From NCBI GenBank assembly GCA_014871385.1, contig CM026426.1, positions 1,809,852 to 1,873,851 on the forward strand: a DNA stretch of 64,000 bases. The letters are read 5' to 3'. Every line of letters starts with the position of its first letter. The stretch's first letter is position 1. The stretch is from Ceratodon purpureus. Lineage: Eukaryota; Streptophyta; Bryopsida; Pseudoditrichales; Ditrichaceae. Shown here piece by piece: positions 48,120 to 60,387 of the stretch. A model generated the notes under the pieces. It was not told where the DNA came from, searched no databases, and saw nothing but the letters and a program-made list of their open reading frames with translations. Made by a program: the position numbers and the translations under genes.

Positions 48120-48908
48120 GTTGAGCTGCCGTACCGCTCACGCGATGTGAGGCACCCTTTCCGGACGGGTGGGGTTATCTTACCCCTTACCGGATGCCTT
48201 ACATCGAGTGAGCCCTTCCGGGTGGGGGCACACCCTTTGCAAAGGATTACAGTGGCCTTCCTAAGAGGATAATAATTCTATCCAAGTAAGAGAACTGATG
48301 GCCTTCTAGGCCATAGTCGTCTCAATAGATTCTTCTTCATGTTTTGCACTGCTTTCATATTGCTACACTTTCAATTGCCTTCAATCCCTATTTTTCACAA
48401 TCATATTAAGAATTTTCTTAATAACAGAGTGGATGTTATGGATATTGCATGTGGTACTAATTTCATACTATTCATCATTATTTTATGTATGACTATGAGG
48501 AAGGGTGGAGATAAAGGTGTGCGCGCTGATAATCTGAAGCCCTATTTTTTCCATCCCTAAGTTGAAAGAGTTGCACTCCTCAAAGGCTTTAAAGCTTTTA
48601 TTCTCCAATTGAACCTTTCCCAACAAATCCACACTAGGTAAAGTATGTAAAATTTACCATTAAATTTCTAACAATGAAAATATATCTATCGAGGTCATTA
48701 CTGACTCTTTGATCGTAGTACCTTCTTATGATCTTTTCCTTTATTTTTAGCAAACTAGCTTTGATAAAGATGAATATTTTGAGATTGTTGATGTTCAAAA
48801 AGGTACTCACGAAAACCATGCCTATTTAGTTGTTTCAACTCCATCTCAAGCAAAGAAGACTTAAGACAATCAAGTATTTATTACCATGAAGTTTTAGAGG
48901 GGGAAACT
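48120..48908. other. no supported gene
   Basis: An imperfect GC-rich fold-back lies at about 48,144-48,206 (GATGTGAGGCA pairing with TGCCTTACATC). Otherwise no feature. Confidence 0.35.
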
Positions 48909-49328
48909 ATGAGAGGGCCATCTCTCTCTTTCGAGCAAAAGGCAAGGAAAAATGCTTTGATTCTAACCTTCTACAACCTTCCTATTTTTTTAAGTGTTGT
49001 TGACACCACTATTCAAATTTGTAGAATTCTTACTGCCAAAAATGTGAAAAGTGATGTTCTTACCTTGATGAAGGAAGCTATTGGAGAAAGCAATAAGAAG
49101 CTTAAGGTGGAGTTGCACAAGGACATGAAGACTTTGAAGAATGATATAATTAAGGATGCTTACAATTATGCAGATGACATCAATGAGAAACTCAAGAAGC
49201 AAATGCTTGACATCCAAGGTACATTGGCTTTGGCTCTTAGTGGAATGCAACATATTACTGGCTTGGTAGGTCCCATAATTTTCTCAAGGACAAGTCAAAC
49301 GAGGATTGACCACAAACTGCTAAGGTAA
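48909..49328 (+). CDS. 139-residue coiled-coil ORF, unrecognised
   Basis: A complete frame from an ATG to TAA. The first third is mixed and partly hydrophobic; the middle (about residues 45-100) is Lys/Glu/Leu/Asp-rich with heptad spacing and a likely coiled coil; the tail contains Gly and hydrophobic residues. Base composition is ordinary and G is not depleted, unlike the LINE that starts about 0.6 kb downstream, which argues against this being that LINE's first ORF. It could be a retroelement gag-like remnant or a host gene exon. Confidence 0.35.
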   Translation: MRGPSLSFEQKARKNALILTFYNLPIFLSVVDTTIQICRILTAKNVKSDVLTLMKEAIGESNKKLKVELHKDMKTLKNDIIKDAYNYADDINEKLKKQMLDIQGTLALALSGMQHITGLVGPIIFSRTSQTRIDHKLLR

Positions 49329-49519
49329 AAAGTATTTACTTAAATATTATTTTGTATACGTATTTTTACTTAGTAACAGTATTAGACATTTAGAATATAC
49401 TAAAGTAAATACGGCATATTACCGTATTATACAATATTTTAAATATTCTTTTAAATACAAATAAATTTATTATACTTTATACTTATACAAACACAACATC
49501 CAACCAAGTAATCTACTTT

Positions 49520-49690
49520 CATCCAAAATTTGGACTTCATCCAATACTTCATCCAAAATTTAGATATCATCCAAAAATGAGATATCATTCAAAGTCTACA
49601 TTTCATCCAAAGTCCGATTTTTCATCCAAAATTCAGATATCATTCAAAATTTGAACTTCACTCTAAAACCAAACTTTACCCAAAATCAAA
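49520..49690. repeat. short tandem repeat around TTCATCCAAAATTTGGA
   Basis: Seven or eight degenerate units of about 20 bp, each TCATCCAAA(A)T(C/T)(T/A)... The plus strand is already poor in G here. Confidence 0.65.
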
Positions 49691-50049
49691 AGTTCATATA
49701 CAATATAGACACAACCTTAATACAAAACATCACATCCAACTATTATATATCAAACATCAACCATACAACGGCCTCGGCCTAGCGGCCTCGCCAAAATACC
49801 AAACACAAATATCAAACTATAAATAATTCTACTCCCAATTCTATAATAGATTATACACCAATAGATGCTAATAAATATACTCACTTTTCAACTTTACATC
49901 TTGAAAACAAAATACCCGTATAACCTAACCTTTTCACTTCAACAACTTATACCTTAACAAAATACAAAAAGTTAAATAAGAAAAAACCTAAAACTCTGAG
50001 ATACTATGGCTATCTTTTCATTAACACACTAGCTCTACTATAATGAAGA

Positions 50050-50073
50050 GACATAGAATTAAACCCCGGACCA
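50050..50073 (+). other. 2A-like ribosome-skipping motif in the LINE
   Basis: The codons GAC ATA GAA TTA AAC CCC read on through GGA CCA as D-I-E-L-N-P-G-P, the invariant D-x-E-x-N-P-G-P of 2A peptides, followed by an in-frame ATG. The upstream residues are leucine-rich (INTLALL), as usual, but two stop codons (TAA TGA, 50,041-50,046) now precede the motif. 2A peptides make the ribosome skip the final Gly-Pro bond and are known from several non-LTR retrotransposons of protists and animals. Confidence 0.6.
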
Positions 50074-51848
50074 ATGCCTAACATTCTACGCACACACCCT
50101 TCTATAGACAAGAAAAGAGTTAAAACATACTTTACTCCCAATACAATAAAATTTTAACTCGAATACCAACACATTGCTAAAACATTCTAAACCATACTCA
50201 AACAAAACCATCCACTACACCTTCAAACAATTAATGCACACCCTTATTTATACCAATACATACAAACACAAAATCAATATGCACCTTCTCACATAATTTA
50301 GGCCTTAATTGTTACCATGAATGCTTCAATAAACATTTGTAGCAATACATTTGCACAACCTCAAATCCACAACTTTAATGACATATGGACCAACACATTA
50401 CTAATAAGACTAGCCAACCTCCGTAACCCCTCCGAGCGCCACATTTCAACAAAACATCCATATACCAATTTCCTCAAAAACCATTAAGATATTATACACC
50501 CAAAAACACAATACACAATGAAATCTATAACTACATCCATAACCAAGAAAGACCACCAAACGTAATAGAACTCCAAAGAAAATTTCCATTTGTTCCACAT
50601 AAACTTCTTACCGAATCTCTTAGATGCTTTGAAAGCCTAAACGAATACTCACATCCCCACCGACTTCCAAACATTTCCGCGTCACTACCAAGAGTAAATA
50701 ACAATAATTACCATGAAACAAACATAATTACATGGAATGCATCATCTCTAAATACGGCATTACCAAACCTACAAAGCCTCATAGCTAATTCATCACAAAA
50801 TACAGCAATCATTCACATTTAAGAAACTAAACTTACAGCAACAAAATCTACAAAATACATACAAAACCTTTTTCCCGACTATAAACTTATTTTCAACAAT
50901 ACCCACGCACTTATAAGATGTATCCAACAAAGAATGCCTTACACACCCGGTAGAGGCGGATTACTCACTCTAATACACAACAAATACGCTTTCCAGGGAA
51001 ATATCACCATAATCCCTACCTCGGCTAACATTTCACCATACCTCCAAATAATACGAATAAATAACCAACCATTACAATCATGGCTTGTTATACATATGTA
51101 CATGCCCACACATGTAGAAGACATCCGTCTCATTCCCCACATAAAATCAACCATAAATTCTAGCACATCCAAATCACACATGCACACTATGTGGAGACTT
51201 CAATCGAGATATATCATTGCATGGTAGACAAAACAACTACACAAATACGCCACCACAAGACGAAGACATCCAATGGAAAAACTTTACAGTATCTCTAAAT
51301 CTTGAATACATTCCAACAAACACCACAATCTCTAGACAAGGTGGATATTAGTATACATCAACTCGCTTAATAGATGGCTTCTACATCAACTCATTAGATA
51401 ACAACAGATATTCCTCTACAACAAATATAAACATGAATTTAAATTCAAACCACTATCCAGTAATTCTCTACATCCCCCACAATACACTACTTGCAAAAAA
51501 TACACCCCCCATTACCAGTCCACAAATTAGAATTTCAAATCCAATACTAGCAAATAACCTAGAAAAATTCAATATAGAATTCTTTGAAAGAAACTCAACT
51601 AGAATAAATGAATTAAACCAATTATTAGAAGACCACAACCATCTTTCCCTCAACAATGGAAAATAGCTTGTATACTTGACAAAATTGTAGAAAAAATATC
51701 GGAAACAATAGAAAGAACATATAAAGCACCTCCATTACTAAATCTCACAAATCGAACAACACAACAAGGTGGTTTTTTACCCCAAAAATTAGCTAAAGAA
51801 TGGAAAAAACACCTGTCTACATACCATCTCATCAGAAAAACCATAATG

Positions 51849-52098
51849 ACCATATTCGTTATTTTGAGACAATTCTAGAACTTTGAGACTTATTGCCTAT
51901 AATTTCAGCAATTGTTTTTAGACAATTTGAACTTTTTTTTGACTTTCTAATTATAGATTATCCTCGACTCGAGGATAATCTTCCCATATATAGTCAAAAA
52001 GTTTTTGACAAATATAGAATCAATCAAGAAATCAATGAAAAAGCTATAGTCAAGCATTAAATTGAGACTTTGAAAAGTCTCGATATAACGAATATGGT
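51849..52098. mobile_element. 250-bp MITE inside the LINE
   Basis: Ends ACCATATTCGTTATTTTGAG and complement of CTCGATATAACGAATATGGT form inverted repeats of about 22 bp with one or two mismatches. It contains the palindrome ATTATCCTCGACTCGAGGATAA near 51,957 split by nothing else of note, and has no coding capacity. It lies between the endonuclease and the reverse transcriptase of the LINE. Confidence 0.6.
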
Positions 52099-52639
52099 GT
52101 TCATATACATCGCAAAGAATGATCCCTAATGGCAAACACACCCAATACTAAACGAAATACACAATCATCAGTTTGTGCAAATTCCCCATTGACCAATAAC
52201 AGACAATGTTCCAAATAAATGGATCGATACAATAGCAACCATTGCCAAAACTGCTAACAAAGAAGCTAGAAAAATCACAACAAAACACACTAAAGATTGT
52301 ATTTATAAAGCAATCCCAAAATACCGGCAATTATATGAAAAAAGCCCGAAGAAAGTAAACAGAAAAGTCTTCAAAAACTCCGAGACGTCACCTCTAGACT
52401 CCATCATTGACAGACACAATAATATACTAACCAGCCCAGATGATATTGCTCAAGAAATATACATTCAACAATCCATCGGTAACCGTCCGACAGTTCCTAC
52501 ATGCCACCATCAAAATAAACACCCACCACACTGTACATGCAACGTCAGACAATACCCATGGCATGATCAAGACGGATGTACAATTGACAAACGCAGCGAA
52601 CCACAAATTCCCTTACACACATACTTTGACCAATAAACA

Positions 52640-53810
52640 AATGATTTCTGCCTTAAAAACCTAGGAAACAACAAAGCCCCAGGCCCAGACAAAATCCCCA
52701 ACTCAATTCTGAAAAATATGCCACCACGATTCCACAAACTACTTTTTTTATTCTTTAAACATTGTTACAAACAAAAACAAATTCCGGCTTTGTAGAAAAC
52801 TAGCATGACGGTTTTACTCTACTAAAAAGGCGACCCATCACAACTAACAAACCATAGACCAATTGCATTAGCTAATACCATATACAAACTCTATACAAGT
52901 AAGCTAACCTCCATCCTTTCGGCCTACAATGAAAAATACCAAATATTACACGATAGCGAAGAAGGATTTAGAGCAGAAAGAGGAACATCCAGGCAACTAC
53001 AACTCCTCATAGCTCCATTAGAAGACGCCCAATTTACAAATCAAGATATATACATTGTATACATTGACTTTAAAAATGCCTTTGGCTCAATTGACCACGC
53101 TAGACTACTAGCCATAATGAAAGACCTCGGATATCCTATGGATAACATAAATCTTATTGGAAATATCTACTCACAATCTACCACCATTTTCTCCGGAGAA
53201 CACTTTGGAAAAACTCATACAAAGAGGCACAATCCAAGGAGATACTCTTAGCCCTTATTTATTCATCATATTCCTTGAACCTCTCCTTAGATGGCTACAA
53301 CAAGGTGACAATGGCTACACTTTTGGTACATCCAAAGTAACAATATCTTCCGCAGCCTACGCAGACGACTTAGCAGCAATTGCCAACAAACTAGCATTGC
53401 TACAAATCCAACTGAATAAATTAGATATATTTTGTATATGGGCCGGAATGGACCTTGGCATCCCCAAATGTGTAGTAACTGGTTCCCCAAACAAGTCTAA
53501 AATGAATCCTATAGCGTTTAAAGCCCAGATACTAGCTACTAATATAAACTATAGAAACCAACCAATTCTTGTACTAGACCAACATGAGCCATACACATAC
53601 CTTGGAATAATCCTCGCACCATCACTTAAATGGAAAACACAAATAAACACCACCACTGCCAAAGTCATCAAACGATGTCAAACCCTTGTAACTTGTCCAA
53701 CCACTATGAAACAAAAAATCAATATGGTAGATACAGACATGTGTGCAGGCATTGCCTACAACTTTTATGCCGTACCATATTCTATACCGACTATCAAAAA
53801 AACTTGACAA
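52640..53810 (+). pseudogene. LINE reverse transcriptase domain
   Basis: Ordered RT motifs: NNKAPGPDKIPNSIL (about 52,668), an L-x-KTSMTVLLY segment where TAG replaces a conserved Trp and TAA stands before KGDPS (about 52,795-52,830), RPIALANTIYKL, EEGFRAERGTSRQL (about 52,965), YIVYIDFKNAFGSIDH with the first catalytic Asp (about 53,055), GTIQGDTLSPYLF (about 53,228), AYADDLAAIA with the catalytic Asp pair (about 53,355) and YLGIIL (about 53,598). The catalytic residues are intact, but a frameshift near 53,190-53,205 and the two stops break the frame. Confidence 0.85.
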
Positions 53811-55859
53811 AAAGATTATAGCGCTACATAAAACAATATACGGAATACCAAAATGTACATCCAATATTGCCACACAACTCCCTCATCATCTATTTGGTAT
53901 TGAAGCATTTTCACTACAAATGCATACTTAACATGCATTGAGGAACAATTACAAAACGCCCTCAACGATAAAGGCAGACTTGGAAAACTTTACTATAGCT
54001 TAGTACAACATATACTTGCAAATTTTGGTGGATCAGAAGAGATACCTCGCATCAAATACCACCATTGTGTACGATCACCTATCACAAGAACACTGTTCTT
54101 ACTCAAACATCACGCTAGAGTTCACCTAAAAAGCACAATCAACATCTTTCTACTAAATACGTCCCCACTCGAAACCGCATGGATGACAAAATCACAAAAA
54201 TTACATGGATTAAATCCCAATACATCACTTAAACTACTACAAAAACTACTAACTTACAATATCCCAACACTAGAATAATTAACTTTACCCAATGGTAACA
54301 CCTTTATGACTTCAAATGATTTTAAAAGATACCATGCAACACCCTCTAAACTCATCATTAGCGCATTAAATATTGCCAAACACTTGTTTTGCCATCCACC
54401 TTGCCGTCCAAGATGCCGTTTTCCTTGCCCCTATCATCGCCCCAGCAAACCTTCAAAGACGACTACATAATAATAAACTATAACATATCACCTCCACAAC
54501 CAATTCCTCCCATACACCCTCCAAACCCACCCATTCAACTCCAACCACCTCCTCTAAACAATATACTTAAAAATCTTAGACAATTCCCTATCCATACAAT
54601 ACTTAATCACAAACATAGACAATTCAACGAACCGAATAGAATTAAGAAAAAAAAATACGACATACTTATGCCAATGGATCACACAAGATAACAATACTTA
54701 CAACAAATGGCTTCCACAAAGAGACTTATTTCTTTGGAGCGATGACACCATTTGCAACCATATCACAGAAATACTCACCCAATATTACACCAATAACCAA
54801 CACAAATATTTCTCTAATTTAATACAAGCTTACTTTTCTACCGAACAACCAAAAGACACTAGATACGTTATTCCTGCCACAACAATACCACTTGCACATA
54901 TTTCTATTAATGAATGCAATCCAGAAAACGATAGTGAAACAAACAGCAATACTATCCAAACACAATTTGATGTTCACATATTTACGAAGATAATGGTAGA
55001 CACCTCATCACAATCCCACAAAATAGACTAAGCTGGCTTTGGAAGCAATACCAACATGCTAGAAACACTCCACATGGCCATAAACCACCAACACAATCAT
55101 TTGAAACTGAAATTGTTTGGTTATACTAAAGGTATACATACCGTATTTCAGAAAACGACCCACTTAAATGCGTAGAATATACGATACCAACTCAAATACT
55201 AAACTCTCTAATTACAACATTTAACATAACTAAGTCTTACTCCTCATCTCCAATTTCTTGCCCTACACAATTCACTCAATTTTAATCCCCATTTTCGAGA
55301 GACAAAATATTTGGCTCCCTTGGGACAGCATTTGACCATACATGGAATGGAATTGGATACGCCCATCCCCACAATGCTACAGATTTACAACAAACAATCC
55401 ACTGGGCCGGACTAGCGGCCACACATGACTCTTATACAATAACCATAATCATCTCCCACGATATCAACAAGTATCAAAACTTTAACCCTGATATTGGCCC
55501 ATTTCCAGACACACACATCGTTGCTCACTTCGCTGCGGACACCATTTCTTACGAAGAGTCCACAGTACCCCCAGAACTCAACCTTGAAAGAAAAGAACTT
55601 TTTACACTCAAATACTTTGCATCCATCACCAAAATAATAGCATTGACTCCCATGAACAACTGAACCAACTCAATCATATAGCAAACAACCTCAGAATCCC
55701 ACAAATTTACACAAAAATTGTCCCTTCTACCCTCTTAAATAACCCTGTTATACCTAACAAAAAATAGTCTAAACTATATAATTCAAACACCCCCACCAAG
55801 GACCATATATCCATCCCACAAATTCAAAATTACCAAACAAATTACCATAAAATTTCCAC

Positions 55860-56470
55860 CCACAATTTAGCTACTACACCGATGGCTCTTTTATACCCCC
55901 AGAGAAATTGGCCCAGGCGAATGGCTGAGAGAAAAAGCTGGATTCGGTATTTTCAGCCCTAAAGGCCTCAATATCCCCAAAAGATTACACAGTCACCAAA
56001 ATATACTACGCGCTGAAATGATGGCAATTTACAAAACACTAAGAATTCTCAATACACAATTCCCTAACGAGCCAGCATATACATATACTGATTGTCTAAA
56101 TGTATTATACTTACGTAACTCACAAATAAAAAACCCCACATTACACAACAGTCATCCAAATCAAGTCACACTTGCCTCCGGGATCAAAATATTACTCCAA
56201 AGAACACAACCAACTACAATATATAAAGTCAGAGCACACGTAGATATAGATGGCAACGAAGAAGCAGACAAACTAGCAAAATTTGGGACACGCAAAGCTC
56301 ATAGAGAGGCTGAATACGCACACGAATTTGCCCATGCAACTCCCTACTACTTCCAAAAAAATGACTGGCCATCCATGATTTCTATTCCAAACAAAGGCCT
56401 CGTTCGAACCCTAGAAAAACAAATCAAGAAATATGATAGAGAAAACAACTTAAAAATAATGGCCATGTAA
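55860..56470 (+). pseudogene. LINE RNase H domain
   Basis: YYTDGSF (first Asp, 55,881), RAEMMAIYKTL (Glu, about 56,010), YTDCLNVL (Asp, about 56,090) and GNEEADKLAKFGT (Asp, about 56,260) give the four RNase H catalytic acids in order and spacing. The frame shifts between the first and second motif. The domain lies C-terminal to the RT, as in several plant and protist LINE clades. Confidence 0.8.
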
Positions 56471-57510
56471 ACCCCTAACATTTGCAAATGGACAGAAAGT
56501 GAAGATATAGACAATGAACTCTCCAATGAATTTTGGAATAACCCAGCTATTACAGACAAACAAAAATCATGCCTCATCAAATTCCGTACTGGAACTTACA
56601 TAGGCCAAGCTAGAAAACAGATGTTCTTTGGCAGGGATAGATTCTCGTCTAACTCATGCCCAATTTGTAACTCTCCTGAACCGGACACATGGTTACACGT
56701 TCTACTCACATGCCTACAACAATACATTCACTCACACCGAGTCAAAAGACATAACAAAGCAGTCTAAGAAATTAGAAAACTACTTGTCTCACCTGAAAAA
56801 TCTCGAAGCTTTATTCTTATGAATGCTGGTACCTTCAACGATAAACCCCCAGAAAATACCGTCCCTAATTGGCTACTACCTTGCATGTGTGGCACATAAG
56901 ATGCCATTGCAACTCTCAATTTAGACCAGATATTCTCTACGTCAAAGACTTACCATACCAAAGCGACCCCCTACAGAAATTGACCCCAATTTCACCATAC
57001 GATTCATCAAATTTACATACTGCAATGACCGATTCTCTCTAGAAACACTAGAAACCAAAACCAACAAATACACTGCCATTAATTTCCAGCATCATTGCTA
57101 AAGGTTGAAAAGTTGACCCCCTCATAGTTATCACAGCTGGCGCTAGAGCTACCACACACATCCCATCAATGAAACTACTAGAAAATCGATTCAAAATTTC
57201 CATGCCTACCATCAAAAACACCTTTAAAAATATTAATACAATTGCCATACAATATGCCATGTCTATCCTTCTTCACAAAAGAAGAATAGAAAACCACCAA
57301 CTATTACCCGAGACATTGGATCCGTCCTCGTCCAAATTATAAAACAAATTTTTTTAGTAGGTAGAGCCACTTTATTTATATGTTAGCACACATGTGCAAA
57401 GTCTCTTGTCACTAGGTGGGCTGTTGGTTGGCACAGCACAATTCTTGCCTGCAATTTTTCACTTAGCAGTACCAAGTCACTTCATCCCCACACCTGCTCA
57501 AACGAGTCCA

Positions 57511-58330
57511 TCAGGGTTCGAAATCCGGACCAGCTATACGAGACAAACGCTCACTGAACCTGGATCTCACCCAGTCGTGGAGGTTGACAGCGTCTGCTCT
57601 TGAGATTTCGAAAACACGTTGCCCTATGGTTAGCTCGAGTAGTACAATTCCAAATGCGAACACGTTGCTTGCAACAGTGAGTTGATTAATTTGAAAGTAA
57701 TCAGGATCGATGTACCTGCATCCCAGCGAAACATGAGAGCCATTTTAGATAGATATTGCAGTCAGATACTAAACTGCCTATCAACAATTAAGCTGACAAG
57801 ACATCTGTTAACATTGATCAGTTCAATGCTTTACCCCATGGTTCCTAGTGGTCTGGTTGAAACGTGAGTATTGAGTTCCGGAGATATTTGGGAAATGCCA
57901 AGTCTGCAAGCTTTGCCACATGGTATTGATCGAGTAATACGATTGACAGCTTGATATCTCTATGAATAACTGGAGGATTCTGCAAGCCAAAATCGAAGAC
58001 AAATCAGTCATGGATTGGATGGTCATAAATTTAGAGGAGGTGCTGAGTAGATGCAGTTGGTAATACCACTAATATTGTGAAAAAAATGCCACCGTTATCT
58101 CAAATCCAAATGGAACGAATGTTCAGTTTAAAGTAAGTTCTCATCGCAAAGGAGTGAAGGTATTCCAAGCCCCGTGCTATACCAACTGCAAGTTCACGCC
58201 GCTGGGCTGCGTTTAGTCTTGGCTTCTCATTTTCCCCTGAAGATTCACCACAAATTTGCGTAGGATGATCAACGTCTTTGGTTTCTGGAAATGGTGAATT
58301 GCCACAGTTTTGAATCGGGTAGTGTAGCAT
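57511..58330 (-). pseudogene. plant-type receptor-like kinase, partial and decayed
   Basis: Three minus-strand exons spell a kinase C-lobe. Exon A (58,330-58,145) ends with ELAVGIARGLEYLHSFA. Exon B (57,979-57,835) begins NPPVIHRDIK (catalytic loop), then LADLAF where DFG is expected, then after a one-base frame change THVSTRPLGTMG. Exon C (57,715-57,511) gives YIDPDYFQINQLTVASNVF, FGIVLLELTIG and LHDWVRSRF. The B-C intron (57,716-57,834) is a proper GT-AG in phase. The A-B intron has AT instead of GT at the donor (58,144), and A and B join in frame if that is ignored. The lost DFG, frameshift and donor loss mark a pseudogene. N-lobe and extracellular parts were not found. Confidence 0.8.
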
Positions 58331-58440
58331 CTACTAGATTAAATTAGAAACAACTTCTACAATGTTAACGTTTTGCCTCCCGTTTATAAATCCCCTGTTT
58401 AATTTTTTGTGTAATCTGCAGCGCACTCAAACTCTTCACA

Positions 58441-58748
58441 ATGGATAACCGGGTCGACGCTCAACAGTATGGGAGATATGCCACGCCTACGGTGTCTTCA
58501 GTCGACGGTGAGTACCAACTTCTATGTTGCCTTCGCTGAATTCCAATGTCGTTGTGATATACTCTCATTTAGTACGCAACGAACCTGCACAGGACAAACA
58601 GAAGCCATTAGAACAAGTTTGAGGTCTCTGGAAGGCCCGTGCCGGGCAGGTCTGGGTCGAGGTGGAGGACAGTACCGGCAACCAAGGTGTGTCATCAGTC
58701 ATGGTGCTATGTCGAGTACGGGGTGGATTGTGTAAGGGTGGTGACTAG
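58441..58748 (+). CDS. small spliced gene, unknown; one in-frame TGA
   Basis: Exon 1 from the ATG at 58,441 (MDNRVDAQQYGRYATP) ends at 58,507 before a consensus donor GTGAGT. The acceptor CTCATTTAG is at 58,564-58,572. Exon 2 (58,573-58,748) restores the frame, reads through one TGA (about 58,619) and ends at TAG 58,746. The joined product would be about 80 residues, with a hydrophilic N-terminus and a Val-rich second half. The TGA could be a CGA mutation. No family is recognised. It lies divergent from the kinase pseudogene and 270 bp upstream of a MITE. Confidence 0.35.
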
Positions 58749-59014
58749 TGGAATTGGAGTATGCCATGGTTTAATGTGGACAAGCGACAACTGCTGAGTG
58801 TAGGGAGCCTGAGTCAATCGGAATATAAGTAATCGAAAATATGACTCTGGGAGTACGTGAGCGGGACAGTTGCACATCCGGGAGTGCAATTGAGAATTCA
58901 TTTTTTAATTAAACCACGAATATCTTCATGCTTGACCGTGGAGCACATTCAGCATCGACGGGGACAATCTTGGCGGGAGGCACACTGACTCTACAACATT
59001 CCCAATGTGACTCA

Positions 59015-59737
59015 GGGGGGAAGCACAATAAAGTGGACCACAAAAGTGGACGTCTCATTGCGAGTTTCAGCCCTTTTGCAAAAATTGCCCAAAAGTGATG
59101 GAAAGATGTAATTGAAGTCAATTTTTTTGCTAACATATGGATTCTCAACTTGGAAAAGTTTCATGCAAAGTAGACACTTTAAAGTTATTGTATAAGGGCT
59201 TCAAACCCAAGCAAAGTGAATGTAGTCATTTGAAAAAGTGGCTATAAACGAATCAAAAACTATCTAAAAATCACTTTTGTTGAAGTGGTGCCCTCTATAT
59301 GTTTAAGATGTATTCTAAAATAGTCAAATCATATACTCATTAATTGGTTTAGGGTTCCAAAAGTACCGCCAGGATGTTTTTTAAGAGGGTCACTTCAGCG
59401 ATACTTTTTGTCACTTTTTTCTCCAAACATTGTTTTTCAAATTGGAAAAAACATCCTCTAAAGACAATAGAGGGCACCAAATGAAGAAATTAAGACTTAG
59501 GAAAAGTTCATTTTCATGATTTAGAACTAGTGGTCAAATTAAGTTTCAATCAAAAATGGTTTTTTATGGAGATGCGAGTAAGATACCTTACGACGCCTTA
59601 AAAAGTGACTTAAATGCTCAAAACCACACCAAAATGCTCAAAATCAGATTTGAGCTTTGAAAAACAGCACACTTCATAATCACTTCCAAATGATCACATA
59701 TTGCACTTTGTGGTCACTTTATTGTGCTTCCCCCCCC
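59015..59737 (-). mobile_element. MITE with 4-bp target duplications, copy A2
   Basis: Starts with a G-run and AAGCACAATAAAGTGGACCA and ends TTTATTGTGCTTCCCCC. Its interior matches copies A1 and A3 in the reverse direction (GCATTTTGGTGTAG block as complement near 59,625). Flanks are CTCA (left) and CTCG (right), a 3-of-4 match to a 4-bp duplication. Non-coding. Confidence 0.75.
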
Positions 59738-60050
59738 TCGGCAATATCCGATTTTCAATGTTGAGCGGGACAAGCGGTAGTTCAACTGAATGAGGCAGTT
59801 TATAGTATTCATGTGAATTTCAGTGAGTAAGTTGCGGGAGCGAACTTTTGCCTTCAGATGCTGCCATTGGTACACTGCGGAGCCGAAAAGTAGTTTGTTC
59901 AGATCATGTCACCGTTAGTGAGTGCTGCCGCAAGTTGTTGAGTTCTTCTCCCTGTTTGAGCGAGGTAGTGCAGTGAAGCAAGTATACTTGACAGTGAAAT
60001 GTTCCTTTCCAAGGCTGCGGAGTTACAATTTTGGAGAGCGTATAAATAGG
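59738..60050 (+). promoter_or_regulatory. 5' region of the following gene
   Basis: Open in the same frame as the gene from about 59,922 but without an ATG in frame until 60,051. A TATA-like TATAAATA at 60,040-60,047 is only a few bases from that ATG, so either it is not the promoter or translation starts further in. Confidence 0.3.
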
Positions 60051-60383
60051 ATGCAGAGCGAAGTAATGGATCAGGTGATAGATGTCGAGCTCGTTCAACC
60101 TGCTGCAGAAGTTCAGAGCGTGGTTTTGTTCAACTCCCAGGATGGTCATGGGCGATGGATTCCGATGCGTGTCGAGGTTGGGTCATGGGTAGCGTTGAAG
60201 GCAGCCAATCGGGGACCCTGGGCTCGTGATGCACGCACTCATGGGGATGAGTCATTTGCGGGTGCCTGGAAAGCAGAGGTCTTACGCTTCAGGTGGACTT
60301 CTTCAATGCGGCGTGGGAGGCATGTGATCAAGCTCGATGCTATCCAGGTGCGCCATGCGTATCAACGCCGACAACTTCATGTG

Positions 60384-60387
60384 GACC
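60384..60387. repeat. target-site duplication GACC, left
   Basis: GACC precedes the MITE A3; the same four bases follow it at 61,127-61,130. Removing the element and one copy restores the reading frame. Confidence 0.8.

Larger units (their letters stand above)
49960..57350 (+). mobile_element. LINE with 2A-like motif, APE endonuclease, RT, RNase H and zinc finger
   Basis: Translated pieces on the plus strand follow the order of a single LINE: 2A-like DIELNPGP (50,050-50,073); endonuclease with ITWNASS (about 50,727), CGDFNRDI (51,188), IDGFYIN and SNHYPV (about 51,445); reverse transcriptase 52,640-53,640; RNase H 55,870-56,290; and a terminal Cys/His finger (CPICNSPEPD then H and C) near 56,657-56,712. 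The coding strand is visibly poor in G. Many stops and shifts, and a MITE at 51,849-52,098, show it is dead. The 5' boundary is uncertain. The 3' end is near an A/T-rich tail at about 57,340. Confidence 0.85.

Noticed and set aside
57500..57540. GGTTCGAAATCC as a tRNA or SINE B box
   Set aside because: It lies in the third exon of the receptor-kinase pseudogene on the other strand and has no tRNA-like context.
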